A stretch of 64,000 bases of DNA from Acidobacteriota bacterium (GCA_019247495.1 JAFAOU010000009.1:1-64000); one strand, 5' to 3'; positions 8,712-17,909 are shown, counted from the first letter of the stretch. Notes: a model not told the origin generated them from the letters alone. Program-made: numbers and translations.

Positions 8712-10712
8712 ATGAATCGTCTCGCTAACGAAACCTCTCCTTACCTTCTCCAGCACGCGCACAACCCGGTCGATTGGTATCCATGGGGCGATGAAGCGTT
8801 TGCTAAGGCGCGTGCCGAGGACAGGCCGGTTTTTCTGTCGATCGGGTATTCGGCGTGTCACTGGTGCCATGTCATGGAGCGCGAGTCGTTCGAGAACGAC
8901 GCGATCGCGGCGGTGCTGAACGAGCACTTTGTCTCGATCAAAGTCGATCGCGAGGAGCGGCCGGACGTCGATTCGATTTACATGGAAGCGGTGCAGATGA
9001 TGACCGGGCATGGCGGCTGGCCGATGTCGATGTTCCTCACGCCGGCCGGTGCTCCGTTCTACGCGGGGACGTACTTTCCGCCGGACGACCGGCACGGCAT
9101 GCCGGGATTTCGCCGCGTGCTCGAACATGTCGCGCATACGTATCGCGAACGTCGTGGCGACGTTGACGCGGCGTCCGCGGAAGTGATCCGCGGCATCAGC
9201 ACCGTCAAGTTTCAAGGTGGCGGGACGCTGGAGCACGACGCGCTGGATCGCGCCGCGGCGCGCATCGCGCAGAGCTACGATCCCGTCAACGGCGGCTTCG
9301 GCGGCGCGCCGAAGTTTCCACCGTCGATGACGCTCGACTTCCTGATGCAGGTGGCCTGGCGAACGAACGACCGTACGCTGGATGAGATCATCGTCAACAC
9401 ATTGACCAAAATGGCGCGCGGCGGGATGTACGACCAGGTTGGCGGCGGCTTTCACCGCTACTCGACCGACGCGCGCTGGCTGGCGCCGCATTTCGAGAAG
9501 ATGCTGTACGACAACGCGCTCCTGGCGCGGCTGTACACGCGCGCGTGGCAGTGGAAGAAGGATCCGTTTTTCGCCCGCATCGCGCACGAAATCCTCGGCT
9601 ACATCCAGCGCGAGATGACCTCGCCAGACGGCGCGTTCTATTCGACGCAGGATGCAGATAGCGAAGGCGAGGAGGGAAAGTTCTACATCTGGTCGCGCGC
9701 CGAGGTGATGGAGATTCTGGGCGAGGAGGATGGACGGATTTTCTGCGCGCTGTACGACGTCACCGAGCGCGGAAACTGGGAGGATCACAACATCCTCAAC
9801 GTTCCACGCGATCCGGAATCGGTCGCCGCTGATCTCGGCATCACGATGGAGCAGCTCAGCGACATCGCGTCGCGCGGCAAGTGCAAGTTGTACGGCGTCC
9901 GGTCGCAGCGTGTGTGGCCGGCGCGCGATGAAAAGATCCTCGCGGGGTGGAACGGCTGGATGCTGGCGGCGTTCGCCGAGGCTGCGGTTGCGTTCGATCG
10001 CGACAGTTACCGCGATGTGGTGCGCCGCAATGCCGACTTTCTGCTGACCCGCATCGTCGACGGCCGGCTGATGCGCACACCGAAAATCGCCGGACTGCTC
10101 GAGGATTACAGCGGCGTCGCCTGGGGCCTCGCGCTCGCGTACGAAGCGACGCACGAACGGCGCTACCTCGATGCATCGCGCCAGTTGACGGATCAGATCC
10201 TCGAGCGATTCGCGGATGACGCGAACGGCGGATTCTTCGACACGCCGGTCGATCACGAAACACTCATCACGCGTCCGAAGGATCTGTTCGACAACGCCAC
10301 ACCGTCCGGTAACTCGGTCGCCGCAGACGTCCTTCTTCGTTTGGCGCTGCTGTTCGGCGAGGAAAGATATGTCGAGGCTGCGACGAAGATGATCGCGGCA
10401 ATCGCGCCGTTGGCGGAGCGCTACCCGTCCGGCTTCGGACTGCTACTAGGCGTTGCCGAGTGGCGCGCAGGACAGCCGAAAGAGATCGCAATCACAGGAT
10501 CGGGCGATGACTTTCGCGCGCTGCGTAAGGTCGTTGGCGAGGAGTACATCCCGCATCGCGTGCTCGTGGCGGGCGAAGGATCGTCGGACCTGCCGCTCAT
10601 GCAGAACCGTCCGTCGGATCGCGTGCTCGCCTATGTCTGCGAGGCGTACATGTGCGCGGAGCCGACGGCGGATCCGGAACGGTTGCGCGAGTTGTTAGCG
10701 CTGTCATCCTGA
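8712..10712 (+). CDS. Thioredoxin-domain protein of the YyaL/DUF255 family
   Basis: A 666-residue protein with an N-terminal thioredoxin-like domain (DUF255, about 1-165) followed by an alpha/alpha-toroid region resembling N-acylglucosamine 2-epimerase folds. The family signature '[18 protein letters not shown]' starts the protein, and the CxxC is in '[15 protein letters not shown]'. Function is not established for the family. Length agrees with full-length members. The TGA stop (10710-10712) lies inside a dispersed repeat that begins at 10703, so the last codons and the stop are provided by the repeat. Confidence 0.93.
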   Translation: MNRLANETSPYLLQHAHNPVDWYPWGDEAFAKARAEDRPVFLSIGYSACHWCHVMERESFENDAIAAVLNEHFVSIKVDREERPDVDSIYMEAVQMMTGHGGWPMSMFLTPAGAPFYAGTYFPPDDRHGMPGFRRVLEHVAHTYRERRGDVDAASAEVIRGISTVKFQGGGTLEHDALDRAAARIAQSYDPVNGGFGGAPKFPPSMTLDFLMQVAWRTNDRTLDEIIVNTLTKMARGGMYDQVGGGFHRYSTDARWLAPHFEKMLYDNALLARLYTRAWQWKKDPFFARIAHEILGYIQREMTSPDGAFYSTQDADSEGEEGKFYIWSRAEVMEILGEEDGRIFCALYDVTERGNWEDHNILNVPRDPESVAADLGITMEQLSDIASRGKCKLYGVRSQRVWPARDEKILAGWNGWMLAAFAEAAVAFDRDSYRDVVRRNADFLLTRIVDGRLMRTPKIAGLLEDYSGVAWGLALAYEATHERRYLDASRQLTDQILERFADDANGGFFDTPVDHETLITRPKDLFDNATPSGNSVAADVLLRLALLFGEERYVEAATKMIAAIAPLAERYPSGFGLLLGVAEWRAGQPKEIAITGSGDDFRALRKVVGEEYIPHRVLVAGEGSSDLPLMQNRPSDRVLAYVCEAYMCAEPTADPERLRELLALSS

Positions 10713-10888
10713 GCCGCCGGAGGCGTCGGAGCCGAAGGCGGAGCGCCGCAGGACGGTCGAAGGACCCCCTCAGTGCTTGCATCGTGGTTTACCGCCCGCC
10801 CAACCCGGGTTACCAGGAAGCGGGTCCTTCGACCGTCCTGCGGCGCTCCGCGCTTCGCGCTCCGACGCCTCCGGCGGCTCAGGATGAC
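10703..10888. repeat. Dispersed inverted repeat, copy 1 (about 185 bp)
   Basis: The left part starts GTCATCCTGAGCCGCCGG and the right part ends with its reverse complement (CCGGCGGCTCAGGATGAC at 10871-10888). The arms of roughly 65 bp are nearly complementary and flank a short central segment. A second copy with the same arms and a similar centre lies at 17724-17907. No coding potential. It resembles a MITE/REP-type element that spread between genes; here it supplies the stop codon of the upstream gene. Confidence 0.85.
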
Positions 10889-10899
10889 AGAATGTCGCG

Positions 10900-12141
10900 A
10901 TGCAGCCGTGGCCGCTCGCCAAACGGATCCTGTTCCGCTTCGCGGTTGCGTTCTTCGTCCTCATCAACTTCCCGTTTCCGTTCGACTTCATCCCGATCGG
11001 CGCCTTGGAGCCGGTGTTCGAGAAGATTTCGGACGCGCCCGTGCACCTGGCCGCGCGCATGCTCCACGTATCGGTCGACGTGCGTCCGAACGGGAGCGGC
11101 GACACGACGTACAACTACGTCAACCTGCTGTGCGTTTTCGTCATCGCGATCGTCATCACGATCATTTGGAGCATCCTCGACCGGCGCCGGCTCCGATACG
11201 ACAAAGGATGGATCGCTTTTCGCGCGTATCTCCGCTTCGTGCTGGCGGTGGCGATGATCAGCTACGGCATGGCCAAGGTGATCCCGTCGCAGTTTCCGGC
11301 GCCGACGCTCGATCGATTGATGCAGAGGTTCGGCGACGCATCGCCGATGGGTCTTCTCTGGACGTTCATGGGCGCGTCGGTCGCGTACAACATCTTTTCC
11401 GGCGCGGCCGAAATGCTGGGCGGTCTATTGCTCACCACGCGCCGCACCACGCTCCTCGGCGCGCTCGTGTCGGCCGGCGCGATGACCAATATCGTGATGC
11501 TGAACTTCGCGTACGACGTGCCGGTGAAGATCTACTCGACGCAACTCCTGATCGAAGCGATCGTCATCGCGCTGCCGGACGTTCCGCGGCTCGTCGATTT
11601 CTTCATTCGTAATCGAGCGGTCACACCCGCGCCATTGCCGCGTCTTACGCAGAGCCGCGGTCTCGAAATCGCCGGCATCGTCGTGCGGACGTTTGCTGTG
11701 GCCGCGTTTCTGTTCATGTCCGTACGAGAAGTCCGCGAGAACCTGAAGACGTACAGCGCGGGAAATCGCTCGCCGCTCTACGGCATCTGGCGCGTCGACG
11801 ACTATCAGATTGATGGTCACGCGGTTGCGGATCTCACGCGCTGGCGGCGCGTCATTTTCGAGATCCGGCCGATGATGTCGGTCCAGCTCATGGACGATGT
11901 ACGAGTCCGGCTGAGCGCGAAGATGGACGAGAAGAATCGCTTGCTCGTCGTATCCCGGCGCAACGAACCGCAGTGGGATGGACGGCTAACGTATCAACGC
12001 CCGGCTCCCGACACGCTGATGATCGACGGCGCCCTCGGCGGCAAGAACGTACACGCGCTCTGTCATCTCGAACCGATGCCGAAGTTCCTGCTGACCACGC
12101 GCGGCTTCCATTGGATCAACGAGTACCCGTTCAACCGTTGA
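10900..12141 (+). CDS. DoxX-like integral membrane protein with C-terminal extramembrane domain
   Basis: A 413-residue membrane protein. Hydrophobic segments lie at about 8-30, 75-95, 110-130, 150-215 and 255-275. 'YGMAKVIPSQFP' and the glycine-rich 'AAEMLGGLLLTTRRTTLLGALV' stretch resemble DoxX-type proteins, which act in redox or quinone-linked membrane functions. The last 130 residues are soluble ('YGIWRVDDYQIDGH') and of unknown role. Starts with ATG 10900, immediately after the dispersed repeat, so its promoter may lie in the repeat. No partner gene; the next gene converges on it with stop codons abutting. Confidence 0.65.
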   Translation: MQPWPLAKRILFRFAVAFFVLINFPFPFDFIPIGALEPVFEKISDAPVHLAARMLHVSVDVRPNGSGDTTYNYVNLLCVFVIAIVITIIWSILDRRRLRYDKGWIAFRAYLRFVLAVAMISYGMAKVIPSQFPAPTLDRLMQRFGDASPMGLLWTFMGASVAYNIFSGAAEMLGGLLLTTRRTTLLGALVSAGAMTNIVMLNFAYDVPVKIYSTQLLIEAIVIALPDVPRLVDFFIRNRAVTPAPLPRLTQSRGLEIAGIVVRTFAVAAFLFMSVREVRENLKTYSAGNRSPLYGIWRVDDYQIDGHAVADLTRWRRVIFEIRPMMSVQLMDDVRVRLSAKMDEKNRLLVVSRRNEPQWDGRLTYQRPAPDTLMIDGALGGKNVHALCHLEPMPKFLLTTRGFHWINEYPFNR

Positions 12142-12606
12142 CTAGCGAGTCGCTCCGAACATCACCACGATCGACTTGCCCGCGCCGCGGCGCATGGTCA
12201 TGCCGTCGATGATGGCGATGCCGCAGTCTTCGTAGTGCGGCGAGAGGATGTTGGCGCGGTGACCCGGCGATTCCATCCAGCCCTCGACGAGCAGCTCCGT
12301 CGTATCGAAGCCGGTGGCCAGGTTCTCGCCGGCGTATTGGAAGGTGTAGCCGTTCGGCTGCAGCCACGTGAAGGGCGAGCGGCCGTCGGGCGACTCGTGC
12401 GCCCAATACGCCTGATCCTCCATGTCGCGCATGCGGTCGCCGGCGGCGGCATCGAGGCGGGCGTCCTCGCGAAGCGGCGGGAGGTGATGTTCCGCGCGGT
12501 ACTCGTTCATGGCCGCGACGACGGACGCTCGGGTGATATCCGAGGCGAACGCCGGCGCCGCGGCCATGATCAGGGCAACGCTGAGCAGGAGCAGGAGCCG
12601 TTTCAT
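12142..12606 (-). CDS. Secreted CAP-domain protein (SCP/YkwD-like)
   Basis: A 154-residue protein with an N-terminal signal peptide (MKRLLLLLSVALIMAAAPAF, cleavage probably after A-F-A) and one CAP domain. Family motifs: 'NEYRAEHHLPPL' near the start, 'AHESPDGRSPFTWL' with the first His, 'AGENLATGF', and 'WMESPGHRANIL' with the second His. Bacterial CAP proteins are extracytoplasmic with unclear chemistry. It lies directly downstream of cysK on the same strand (6 bp gap), so it may be cotranscribed. Confidence 0.92.
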   Translation of the reverse strand: MKRLLLLLSVALIMAAAPAFASDITRASVVAAMNEYRAEHHLPPLREDARLDAAAGDRMRDMEDQAYWAHESPDGRSPFTWLQPNGYTFQYAGENLATGFDTTELLVEGWMESPGHRANILSPHYEDCGIAIIDGMTMRRGAGKSIVVMFGATR

Positions 12607-12612
12607 GAAGGG

Positions 12613-13596
12613 TTATTTTGCGGCATCCGCAAGCATTTGAGGAGTGGTGGCCGGCTGATTTACCAGTTCTGTGTATTCGAAGAGCGGGGTTGAGAGATAG
12701 CGCTCGCCGGTGTCGGGAAGGACGACGACGACGCGCTTGCCCGCGCCGAGCTCTTTGGCGATCTCGATCGCGGCCCAGCAGATGGCGCCGGAGGAAATGC
12801 CGACGAAGATCCCTTCCTCTTTCGAGAGCCGCCGCGCCGTGGCCTGTGCGTCCTCCCATGTGACGTCGACGACGCGGTCGACGACGTTCGCGTCGTAGAT
12901 CGCCGGGACCATTCCCGCGCCGATGCCCTGCAGTTTGTGCGGGCTGTGCGTCCCCCCTTTCAGCAGCTGCGATTCGACCGGTTCCACGGCGACGATGAGC
13001 GTGTCCGGCTTCTCTTTTTTGAAGACCTGACCAACGCCGGTCACCGTGCCGCCGGTGCCGACGCCGGCCACGATCGCGTCGACCTTGCCGCCGGTGTCGT
13101 CCATGATTTCCTTCGCGGTCGTCTCGCGGTGGATCTTGGTGTTCGCCGGATTATCGAACTGCTTCGACAGCCACGCACCCTTGTTGTTCGCCGCGTACTC
13201 CTCGGCGACCCGTTGCGCTTCCTTGATGCCTTTCGGACCGGGCGTGAGGATCAGCTCCGCGCCGAGGGCCTGCGCCAGCTTGCGCCGCTCGACCGACATC
13301 GTGTCGGGCATCACCAGCGTGCACTTGTAGCCTTTCGCGGCGGCTACAAACGCCAGTCCGATACCGGTATTGCCGCTCGTGGCCTCGACGACGGTGTCGC
13401 CCGGCTTGATCTCGCCGGCCTTCTCCGCCTCGTTCATCATCGAGATGGCCAGCCGGTCCTTGACCGATGAGAGCGGGTTGAACGACTCGAGTTTGGCGAT
13501 GACTTCCGCAGCACCGTCCGGGACGATGCGATTGAGCCTGACCAGCGGCGTACGTCCGATCAGCTCCGTGATGTTGTTGTAGATCTTCCCGTGCAT
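12613..13596 (-). CDS. cysK: Cysteine synthase A (O-acetylserine sulfhydrylase)
   Basis: A 327-residue PLP-dependent enzyme that makes cysteine from O-acetylserine and sulfide. The PLP lysine is in 'LSSVKDRLAISM', the substrate loop is 'EATSGNTGIGLAFVAA', and the glycine-rich phosphate loop is 'AGVGTGGTVTGVGQV'. Full length. The ATG at 13596 follows AGGAGGAG. Just upstream are an intrinsic terminator (13619-13641) and a short Cys-Cys leader peptide (13674-13727), which suggests attenuation by cysteine or charged Cys-tRNA supply. Confidence 0.96.
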   Translation of the reverse strand: MHGKIYNNITELIGRTPLVRLNRIVPDGAAEVIAKLESFNPLSSVKDRLAISMMNEAEKAGEIKPGDTVVEATSGNTGIGLAFVAAAKGYKCTLVMPDTMSVERRKLAQALGAELILTPGPKGIKEAQRVAEEYAANNKGAWLSKQFDNPANTKIHRETTAKEIMDDTGGKVDAIVAGVGTGGTVTGVGQVFKKEKPDTLIVAVEPVESQLLKGGTHSPHKLQGIGAGMVPAIYDANVVDRVVDVTWEDAQATARRLSKEEGIFVGISSGAICWAAIEIAKELGAGKRVVVVLPDTGERYLSTPLFEYTELVNQPATTPQMLADAAK

Positions 13597-13618
13597 GTTT
13601 CTCCTCCTAAAAGCAAAA

Positions 13619-13641
13619 GACCCGAGCGGTACGCCCGGGTC
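13619..13641 (-). terminator. Leader terminator (attenuator) upstream of cysK
   Basis: Read on the minus strand, GACCCGGG-CGTACCG-CTCGGGTC forms an 8-bp GC-rich stem (one wobble-like mismatch) followed by TTTTGCTTTT, then the cysK Shine-Dalgarno AGGAGG. An intrinsic terminator placed between a short leader ORF and the structural gene is the classical attenuator layout. The preceding gene on this strand ends 158 bp further upstream, so the terminator could also simply separate the two units. Confidence 0.75.
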
Positions 13642-13673
13642 TCATTCGATACAAAGTGGCTGTGGTTGCGCGC

Positions 13674-13727
13674 CTACGTTCGCTCGAACGGACCGTTGTA
13701 GCGGCGGCAACAGGTTGTGCGTTTCAT
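13674..13727 (-). CDS. Cys-Cys leader peptide of cysK (17 aa)
   Basis: ATG at 13727 opens a 17-codon frame, MKRTTCCRRYNGPFERT, ending in TAG at 13674-13676. Two adjacent cysteine codons (TGT TGC) are followed by Arg-Arg-Tyr. The ORF lies 32 bp before the attenuator-type terminator and 78 bp before cysK. Cys-rich leader peptides controlling sulfur genes are known in actinobacteria. The reading frame and layout are seen directly; the regulatory role is inference. Ribosome stalling at the Cys codons under cysteine shortage would be expected to prevent the terminator. Confidence 0.55.
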   Translation of the reverse strand: MKRTTCCRRYNGPFERT

Positions 13728-13798
13728 GTGGGCGGTGACGCTAAAACTGTTCGTGGTGAAAGTCAAATTGTGTGGCACAGACACTCTTGTCTGTGCAA

Positions 13799-14506
13799 TC
13801 AGGCCGCGTTGCTCGCTTCGCCGAGGTAGCGGTAGCCGATTTTCGCGACGGCTACGATGACCGCGGCATCGGTGCCGACCGCTTTCTGGAGCTTGCGCCG
13901 CAGCCGCGTGACGTGCGTGTCGACGGTGCGGCTGTTGAGGTTGAGATCGACGCGATAGTTCCAGACGCGCGACAGCAGTTCGTCGCGCGGCACGACGCGC
14001 TCTTTGTTGCGGAAGAGGTACATGAGTAGGTCGAACTCTTTCGGCGAGAGTTTCAGCTTCTGATCTTTGGCCGAGGCCTCGCGCGTGGAGGGGTCGAGCT
14101 TGATGAGCGTGTCTTCGCAGATGGTCTTCGTCGTCAGCGAGGTCGCGTCGCTGCGGCGCATGACGGCGTCGATGCGCGCGAAAAGCTCCTGCAGTCCGAA
14201 CGGCTTGGTGATGTAGTCGTCCGCGCCGCCGCGAAGGCCGCGAACCTTGTCCGTTTCCTGTCCGCGGGCGGTGAGGAGGAGGACCGGGATCTTCGAAAAC
14301 TTGCGGATGTGGTCGAGGACTTCGAAGCCGCTCTTCTTCGGCAGCATGAGGTCCAGGAGCACGATGTCGGGCGACTCGGCGTGGAAGATCCGGATCGCTT
14401 CTTCGCCGTCGGCGGCGAGCACGGTCTCGTAGTTCTCCATGCGTAGATTGATTTCGAGGCCCTGCCGCAACCCTGCTTCGTCTTCAACGATCAGTATCTT
14501 GGTCAT
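13799..14506 (-). CDS. OmpR/PhoB-family response regulator
   Basis: A 235-residue two-domain regulator. The receiver domain (1-120) has the acidic pair 'VEDEAG', phospho-acceptor Asp in 'IVLLDLMLPKKSG', and the switch Lys in 'DDYITKPFGLQEL'. A winged-helix DNA-binding domain follows (about 135-232), ending 'VDTHVTRLRRKLQ' and 'IGYRYLGE'. Start at ATG 14506, 47 bp after the kinase stop. It is the output of the adjacent histidine kinase; the target genes are not visible. Confidence 0.95.
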   Translation of the reverse strand: MTKILIVEDEAGLRQGLEINLRMENYETVLAADGEEAIRIFHAESPDIVLLDLMLPKKSGFEVLDHIRKFSKIPVLLLTARGQETDKVRGLRGGADDYITKPFGLQELFARIDAVMRRSDATSLTTKTICEDTLIKLDPSTREASAKDQKLKLSPKEFDLLMYLFRNKERVVPRDELLSRVWNYRVDLNLNSRTVDTHVTRLRRKLQKAVGTDAAVIVAVAKIGYRYLGEASNAA

Positions 14507-14553
14507 CGCAAATCTCCGGTGCTGTTTGTACGGCTTTCCGCGAGGGAGAGTTT

Positions 14554-16092
14554 CTAAAGCGTCTGCGGGGTGAGCTGCGCCAGGGACGTGGTCGTGTGCG
14601 ATTGTGGCCGCGGGAAGAGCAGCCGGAAGGTGGAGCCGGTGCCCGGTTTCGATTCGACTTCGATGGTGCCGCCGTGCGAGGCGATGATCTGCTGCACGAG
14701 AGTGAGACCAAGTCCGGCGCCGCGCCGGGTCTGCGTGTCGGAAAACTGCGCGCGGTAGTACGGCTCGAAGATGTGCGCGAGGTCGCCGGCATCGATCCCG
14801 ATTCCTCGGTCCTTCACTTCGATGACCACCGACTCTTCGGTCTGCCGAAGCACGACGTCGATCAGTTTGTTTTCGTCGCCGGAGTATTTGATGGCGTTGT
14901 CGATCAGGTTCAGCACGGCGCGCGACACGGCATCGCGATCCCACGACTGCTCCTCGACGGCATCGGTGAGGTGGAGCTTGACGTCGAAGCCGCGGCTGCG
15001 AATCCACGACTCGTACGTGGTGATGAGCGACGTGAGAAGGTCGCGCGGATAGACGGGCGTGAACGCGAGCGCCTTGGCGCTGCTGTTCTGCATGCGCGCG
15101 ACGTCGAGGACGTTCTCGACGAGGTGCGACAGGTGCAACACCTCGCGCAGGATGGAGTCTTCGATCTCGAGCCGCTGCTTTTCGGGGAGCCGCGCGCCGC
15201 GTTTCAGAGTCTCCGCGCCGAGGCGGATCATCGACAGCGGCGTGCGCAGCTCGTGCGAGACGTTCGCGACCAGCGCGCCGCGCAACTTCATCGTGTCGGC
15301 TTCGTGGGCAAGTCCGCGCATGGCCAGATACGCGCCAAGGCCGGTCAGCAGAAGAGCGAATGCGCTGAGGACGATGCTGATCAGCCGCGCGCTTTCCCAT
15401 CCCGAACTGGCGTAGCCGGTCTCGACGAATCCGCGGATGGCGTACGACGAAAGCGGCGCGGCGAGCGGCGCGATGAAGGCGTAGCCGTTGTCCGTTTTCA
15501 CGGCACCGGTCGTCGTCGCATTCTGGATGACCGAAACCTGCGCTTCCTGTGTGAAGCCTTGCGCGTGCACGAGCGGCTGCTGCGCGAGCGCGGGGCGGAC
15601 GCGCGCCAGCAACAGCGCGGGGTCGTAGGTGTAGCGGACGATGCCGCTCGACGAGTAGAGCTCGCGCGGCAGTGGCGCGCCCGCGTGCGCTTTCCCCGGC
15701 AACTCGCTGGCGTAGATCGCGCTGGCAGGATCGGCGTCGGGAACGTACAGCGCGGAGATGATCCAGTCGTTGTCGCCGATCCACTTCTGCAACTCCACCG
15801 ACGACGGCGAGCGGCGCTCCAGCTTCTGCCACTCCTCGGTTGCGTGAAACAACTCGCTACTCACCGCGGCGTCGATGCGGCTGGCGCTGATCTGCGCGGC
15901 GTAGCCGGCATACTGCATGGCCAGCGTGTCGACGCCGCGCTCGGTGCGCTCGGAAAGGATGTAGGAACGCGCGGCCAGGACGCCGAGCGCGACGGTGACG
16001 ATCAGGAACGGGACGAGGATCGAGGAAACGTGGTCGGGCCGGTCACCCGAGCGCGGGCTGGATTTCCACTTCGCAAGGAAGCTTCGAAACAT
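14554..16092 (-). CDS. Membrane sensor histidine kinase
   Basis: A 512-residue kinase. First TM at about 25-45, an extracytoplasmic sensor region to about 220, second TM 'LISIVLSAFALLLTGLGAYL', then HisKA with the phospho-His in 'NVSHELRTPLSMIRLGA' and HATPase_c with N-box 'NLIDNAIKYSGDENK' and 'DRGIGIDAGDLAHIFEPY', 'GAGLGLTLVQQI'. It phosphorylates the response regulator that follows. The sensor region shows no family I recognise. The gene is 6 bp from the preceding PDZ gene, so the three form a likely operon. Confidence 0.94.
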   Translation of the reverse strand: MFRSFLAKWKSSPRSGDRPDHVSSILVPFLIVTVALGVLAARSYILSERTERGVDTLAMQYAGYAAQISASRIDAAVSSELFHATEEWQKLERRSPSSVELQKWIGDNDWIISALYVPDADPASAIYASELPGKAHAGAPLPRELYSSSGIVRYTYDPALLLARVRPALAQQPLVHAQGFTQEAQVSVIQNATTTGAVKTDNGYAFIAPLAAPLSSYAIRGFVETGYASSGWESARLISIVLSAFALLLTGLGAYLAMRGLAHEADTMKLRGALVANVSHELRTPLSMIRLGAETLKRGARLPEKQRLEIEDSILREVLHLSHLVENVLDVARMQNSSAKALAFTPVYPRDLLTSLITTYESWIRSRGFDVKLHLTDAVEEQSWDRDAVSRAVLNLIDNAIKYSGDENKLIDVVLRQTEESVVIEVKDRGIGIDAGDLAHIFEPYYRAQFSDTQTRRGAGLGLTLVQQIIASHGGTIEVESKPGTGSTFRLLFPRPQSHTTTSLAQLTPQTL

Positions 16093-16098
16093 TCGTCG

Positions 16099-16578
16099 TC
16101 ACTGTTGCGGCGCCGCTGCGTTGATGGAGGAGATGCCGTGCGCCTGCGCCAGGTGCTGGGCCACCATTTTGTCGATCTGCGCCTTCGTGTACGGCTCGAG
16201 CCGAACGTCAACCTTTTTCAGGATGCCCTGGCGCAGAACGATGATCCAGAGGACGCCGGTGTCTTTCGCGCTGTAGAGGATCTGTTTGAAGTCTTTGATG
16301 CTCCCCTTGACTATCGAATGACCGTTAACGGACATAAGCCGGTCGCCGACCCTGAGATCGGCACGCGCGGCAGGGCCTTCATCGATCACGGTCTCGACGA
16401 TGATGCCCGGCTCTAGCTCCTTGATCTTCACGCCGAGGTAGCGGCGGCCGCTGGAAAGTTCACGGATGGCCTTCTCGCATTCGCTCGCGGGGGCAGTGCA
16501 CATCTTCCGCTCTTCGGCGTGAGCCGTGGAGATGAAAAGAAGCGCTGCAAGAAGGAGATGGGAGAGTCGGACGATCAT
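16099..16578 (-). CDS. Secreted PDZ-domain protein
   Basis: A 159-residue protein with a signal peptide (MIVRLSHLLLAALLFISTAH, cleavage near A-H-A) and a PDZ domain at about 40-125 ('YLGVKIKELEPGIIVETVID', 'RADLRVGDRLMSVNGHS'). No protease domain is attached. I prefer the ATG at 16578 over the upstream one at 16623 because it gives an intact signal peptide. It is first in a probable operon with the histidine kinase and regulator, so it may modulate the sensor in the periplasm (inference). Confidence 0.82.
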   Translation of the reverse strand: MIVRLSHLLLAALLFISTAHAEERKMCTAPASECEKAIRELSSGRRYLGVKIKELEPGIIVETVIDEGPAARADLRVGDRLMSVNGHSIVKGSIKDFKQILYSAKDTGVLWIIVLRQGILKKVDVRLEPYTKAQIDKMVAQHLAQAHGISSINAAAPQQ

Positions 16579-16698
16579 TTTCTGGGAGCGGGGTCCTTGG
16601 CCGGCGCTCAATCTAGTCTGCAATGGCCGAGGTCCTGATTACAAATCAGAAAATGTAGAATGAATTCCCTGTAATACAAGAGGTTAGCTGGATTTCTG

Positions 16699-17319
16699 TC
16701 ATCTGAAGAACAGCGCACCGAACGCCGCCGTGACGTGAAAGTCAGGCGGCGTTTTCAACGCCGGCTGCCACGCGCTGAACTCGTCGCCGTGCCTGGCGCT
16801 GCGGTCGATGCGGAAGAAGTTGGCGCGCCATTCGTCGCCGGCGTTCGGATGGTTTTTCAGCGACGCGAACGGAATGCGGATGACGGTCTGGATTCGAGAT
16901 CCATCGTCGCGGCGAAGCGCGGCGAAGAGTCCCTCGCACGTCCAGGCCAGGTCGGTTTTCATCGTGGCGCGGACGCCATCAGGCGAGTCGATGCGCGCGT
17001 CGAACGTTGTGCCGAGCGGATTGACTTCGATCTCGAAATACGGGGTCAGGCCTTCGGGAGCAAGGAAGACTTCGACGACGTCCTCCTCCCACAACGGCTC
17101 GTCGTGACCGAGGTAGGTGGCCACGATTTCGTCATCCTCGGCATCAAAAACGACGGTGAGGAAGTCGTCGTCGTAGTACGCGGCCACGGTCGTTACCAGC
17201 CGCGGCGCGCCGCCGTCCGTCGCCTCCGTCAGCGCGGCCGGCACGCACGCCGCCGGAATCGCCCACGGCTCTTCGATCGAGAACTCCGCCAACGGCACGT
17301 CGAGCACTGGAACCGGCAT
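16699..17319 (-). CDS. Carbohydrate-binding family 9-like domain protein
   Basis: A 206-residue protein that resembles the CBM9-like/DOMON-like beta-sandwich found in proteins with 'DDFLTVVFDAEDDEIVATYL', 'WEEDVVEVFLAPEG', 'YFEIEVNPLGTTFDARID' and 'WRANFFRIDRS' blocks. No signal peptide is seen, so it may be cytosolic. ATG at 17319 (MPVPVLDVPL) begins the conserved region; the longer ORF upstream is not supported. It diverges from the Hpt gene at 17362 with only about 40 bp between starts. Confidence 0.7.
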   Translation of the reverse strand: MPVPVLDVPLAEFSIEEPWAIPAACVPAALTEATDGGAPRLVTTVAAYYDDDFLTVVFDAEDDEIVATYLGHDEPLWEEDVVEVFLAPEGLTPYFEIEVNPLGTTFDARIDSPDGVRATMKTDLAWTCEGLFAALRRDDGSRIQTVIRIPFASLKNHPNAGDEWRANFFRIDRSARHGDEFSAWQPALKTPPDFHVTAAFGALFFR

Positions 17320-17361
17320 CGCGGAATCATACGGTGCGGCGGGCGCGGCATCGCGCATGCA

Positions 17362-17709
17362 ATGCCGCTGAGGCCCGAGATGATGATGGTGGATCTGGAA
17401 CTGGATGACCTGAAGCGTGAGTTTCTCGCCGAGGCAGACGAGAAGGTGCGCGAGATTCAGGCGAAGCTGGACGGCGAACAAACGCCGGAGGCATGGCAAC
17501 GATTGACGTACCTCGCTCATCAACTGAAAGGCTCCGGGGGAAGCTACGGTTTCCAGCGCATTTCAACCGATGCGGCGGAGCTGGAGGCCGCAGTTGAGTC
17601 GCTGTCGACGGAAGGAACGCGTCCCGGCATCGACGACCGCATCCAGCAGCACGCGTTCAACCTGCGCGCGGAAGTCGACAAGCGGATGCGCGAGTTCGCG
17701 GTGACGTAG
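17362..17709 (+). CDS. Hpt (histidine phosphotransfer) domain protein
   Basis: A 115-residue four-helix Hpt protein; the phospho-accepting His lies in 'AHQLKGSGGSYGFQRIS'. It can relay phosphate between a hybrid kinase and receivers, possibly the nearby receiver-GGDEF protein. The start at ATG 17362 gives MPLRPEMMMVDL; the three internal ATG codons just downstream are alternatives. A dispersed repeat follows 15 bp after the stop. Confidence 0.85.
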   Translation: MPLRPEMMMVDLELDDLKREFLAEADEKVREIQAKLDGEQTPEAWQRLTYLAHQLKGSGGSYGFQRISTDAAELEAAVESLSTEGTRPGIDDRIQQHAFNLRAEVDKRMREFAVT

Positions 17710-17723
17710 GGCTGTAAGGGCCT

Positions 17724-17907
17724 GTCATCCTGAGCCGCCGAAGGCGTCGGAGCCGAAGGCGGAGCGCCGAAGGACGGTCGAAGGACCCCCCAAGCGCTTG
17801 CATCGTTCGTTCGCCGCCGCCCGTACCCAGTTACCAGGGAGGGGGTCCTTCACCGTCCTGCGCCACTCCGCGCTTCGCGCTACATAGCTCCGGCGGTTCA
17901 GGATGAC
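17724..17907. repeat. Dispersed inverted repeat, copy 2 (about 185 bp)
   Basis: Same element as 10703-10888: starts GTCATCCTGAGCCGCCG and ends CGGTTCAGGATGAC, with the same internal segments (GGTCGAAGGACCCCC, TTACCAGG, GGGTCCTT) but more mismatches between its arms. It lies between the converging Hpt and GGDEF genes. The degraded right arm indicates an older or decaying copy. Confidence 0.85.
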
Positions 17908-17909
17908 AG

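Noticed and set aside
8631..10256. 541-codon minus-strand frame opposite the YyaL-like gene
   Set aside because: Antisense to a clear gene, with Arg/His/Val-rich composition and no motif.
13799..15832. Long 677-codon minus-strand frame covering the response regulator and part of the kinase
   Set aside because: Only its C-terminal 235 codons match a protein (the regulator). The rest lies in the wrong frame of the histidine kinase gene and is Arg/Ala-rich nonsense typical of shadow frames in GC-rich DNA.
14596..16416. 606-codon plus-strand frame opposite the kinase gene
   Set aside because: Shadow of the histidine kinase and PDZ genes.
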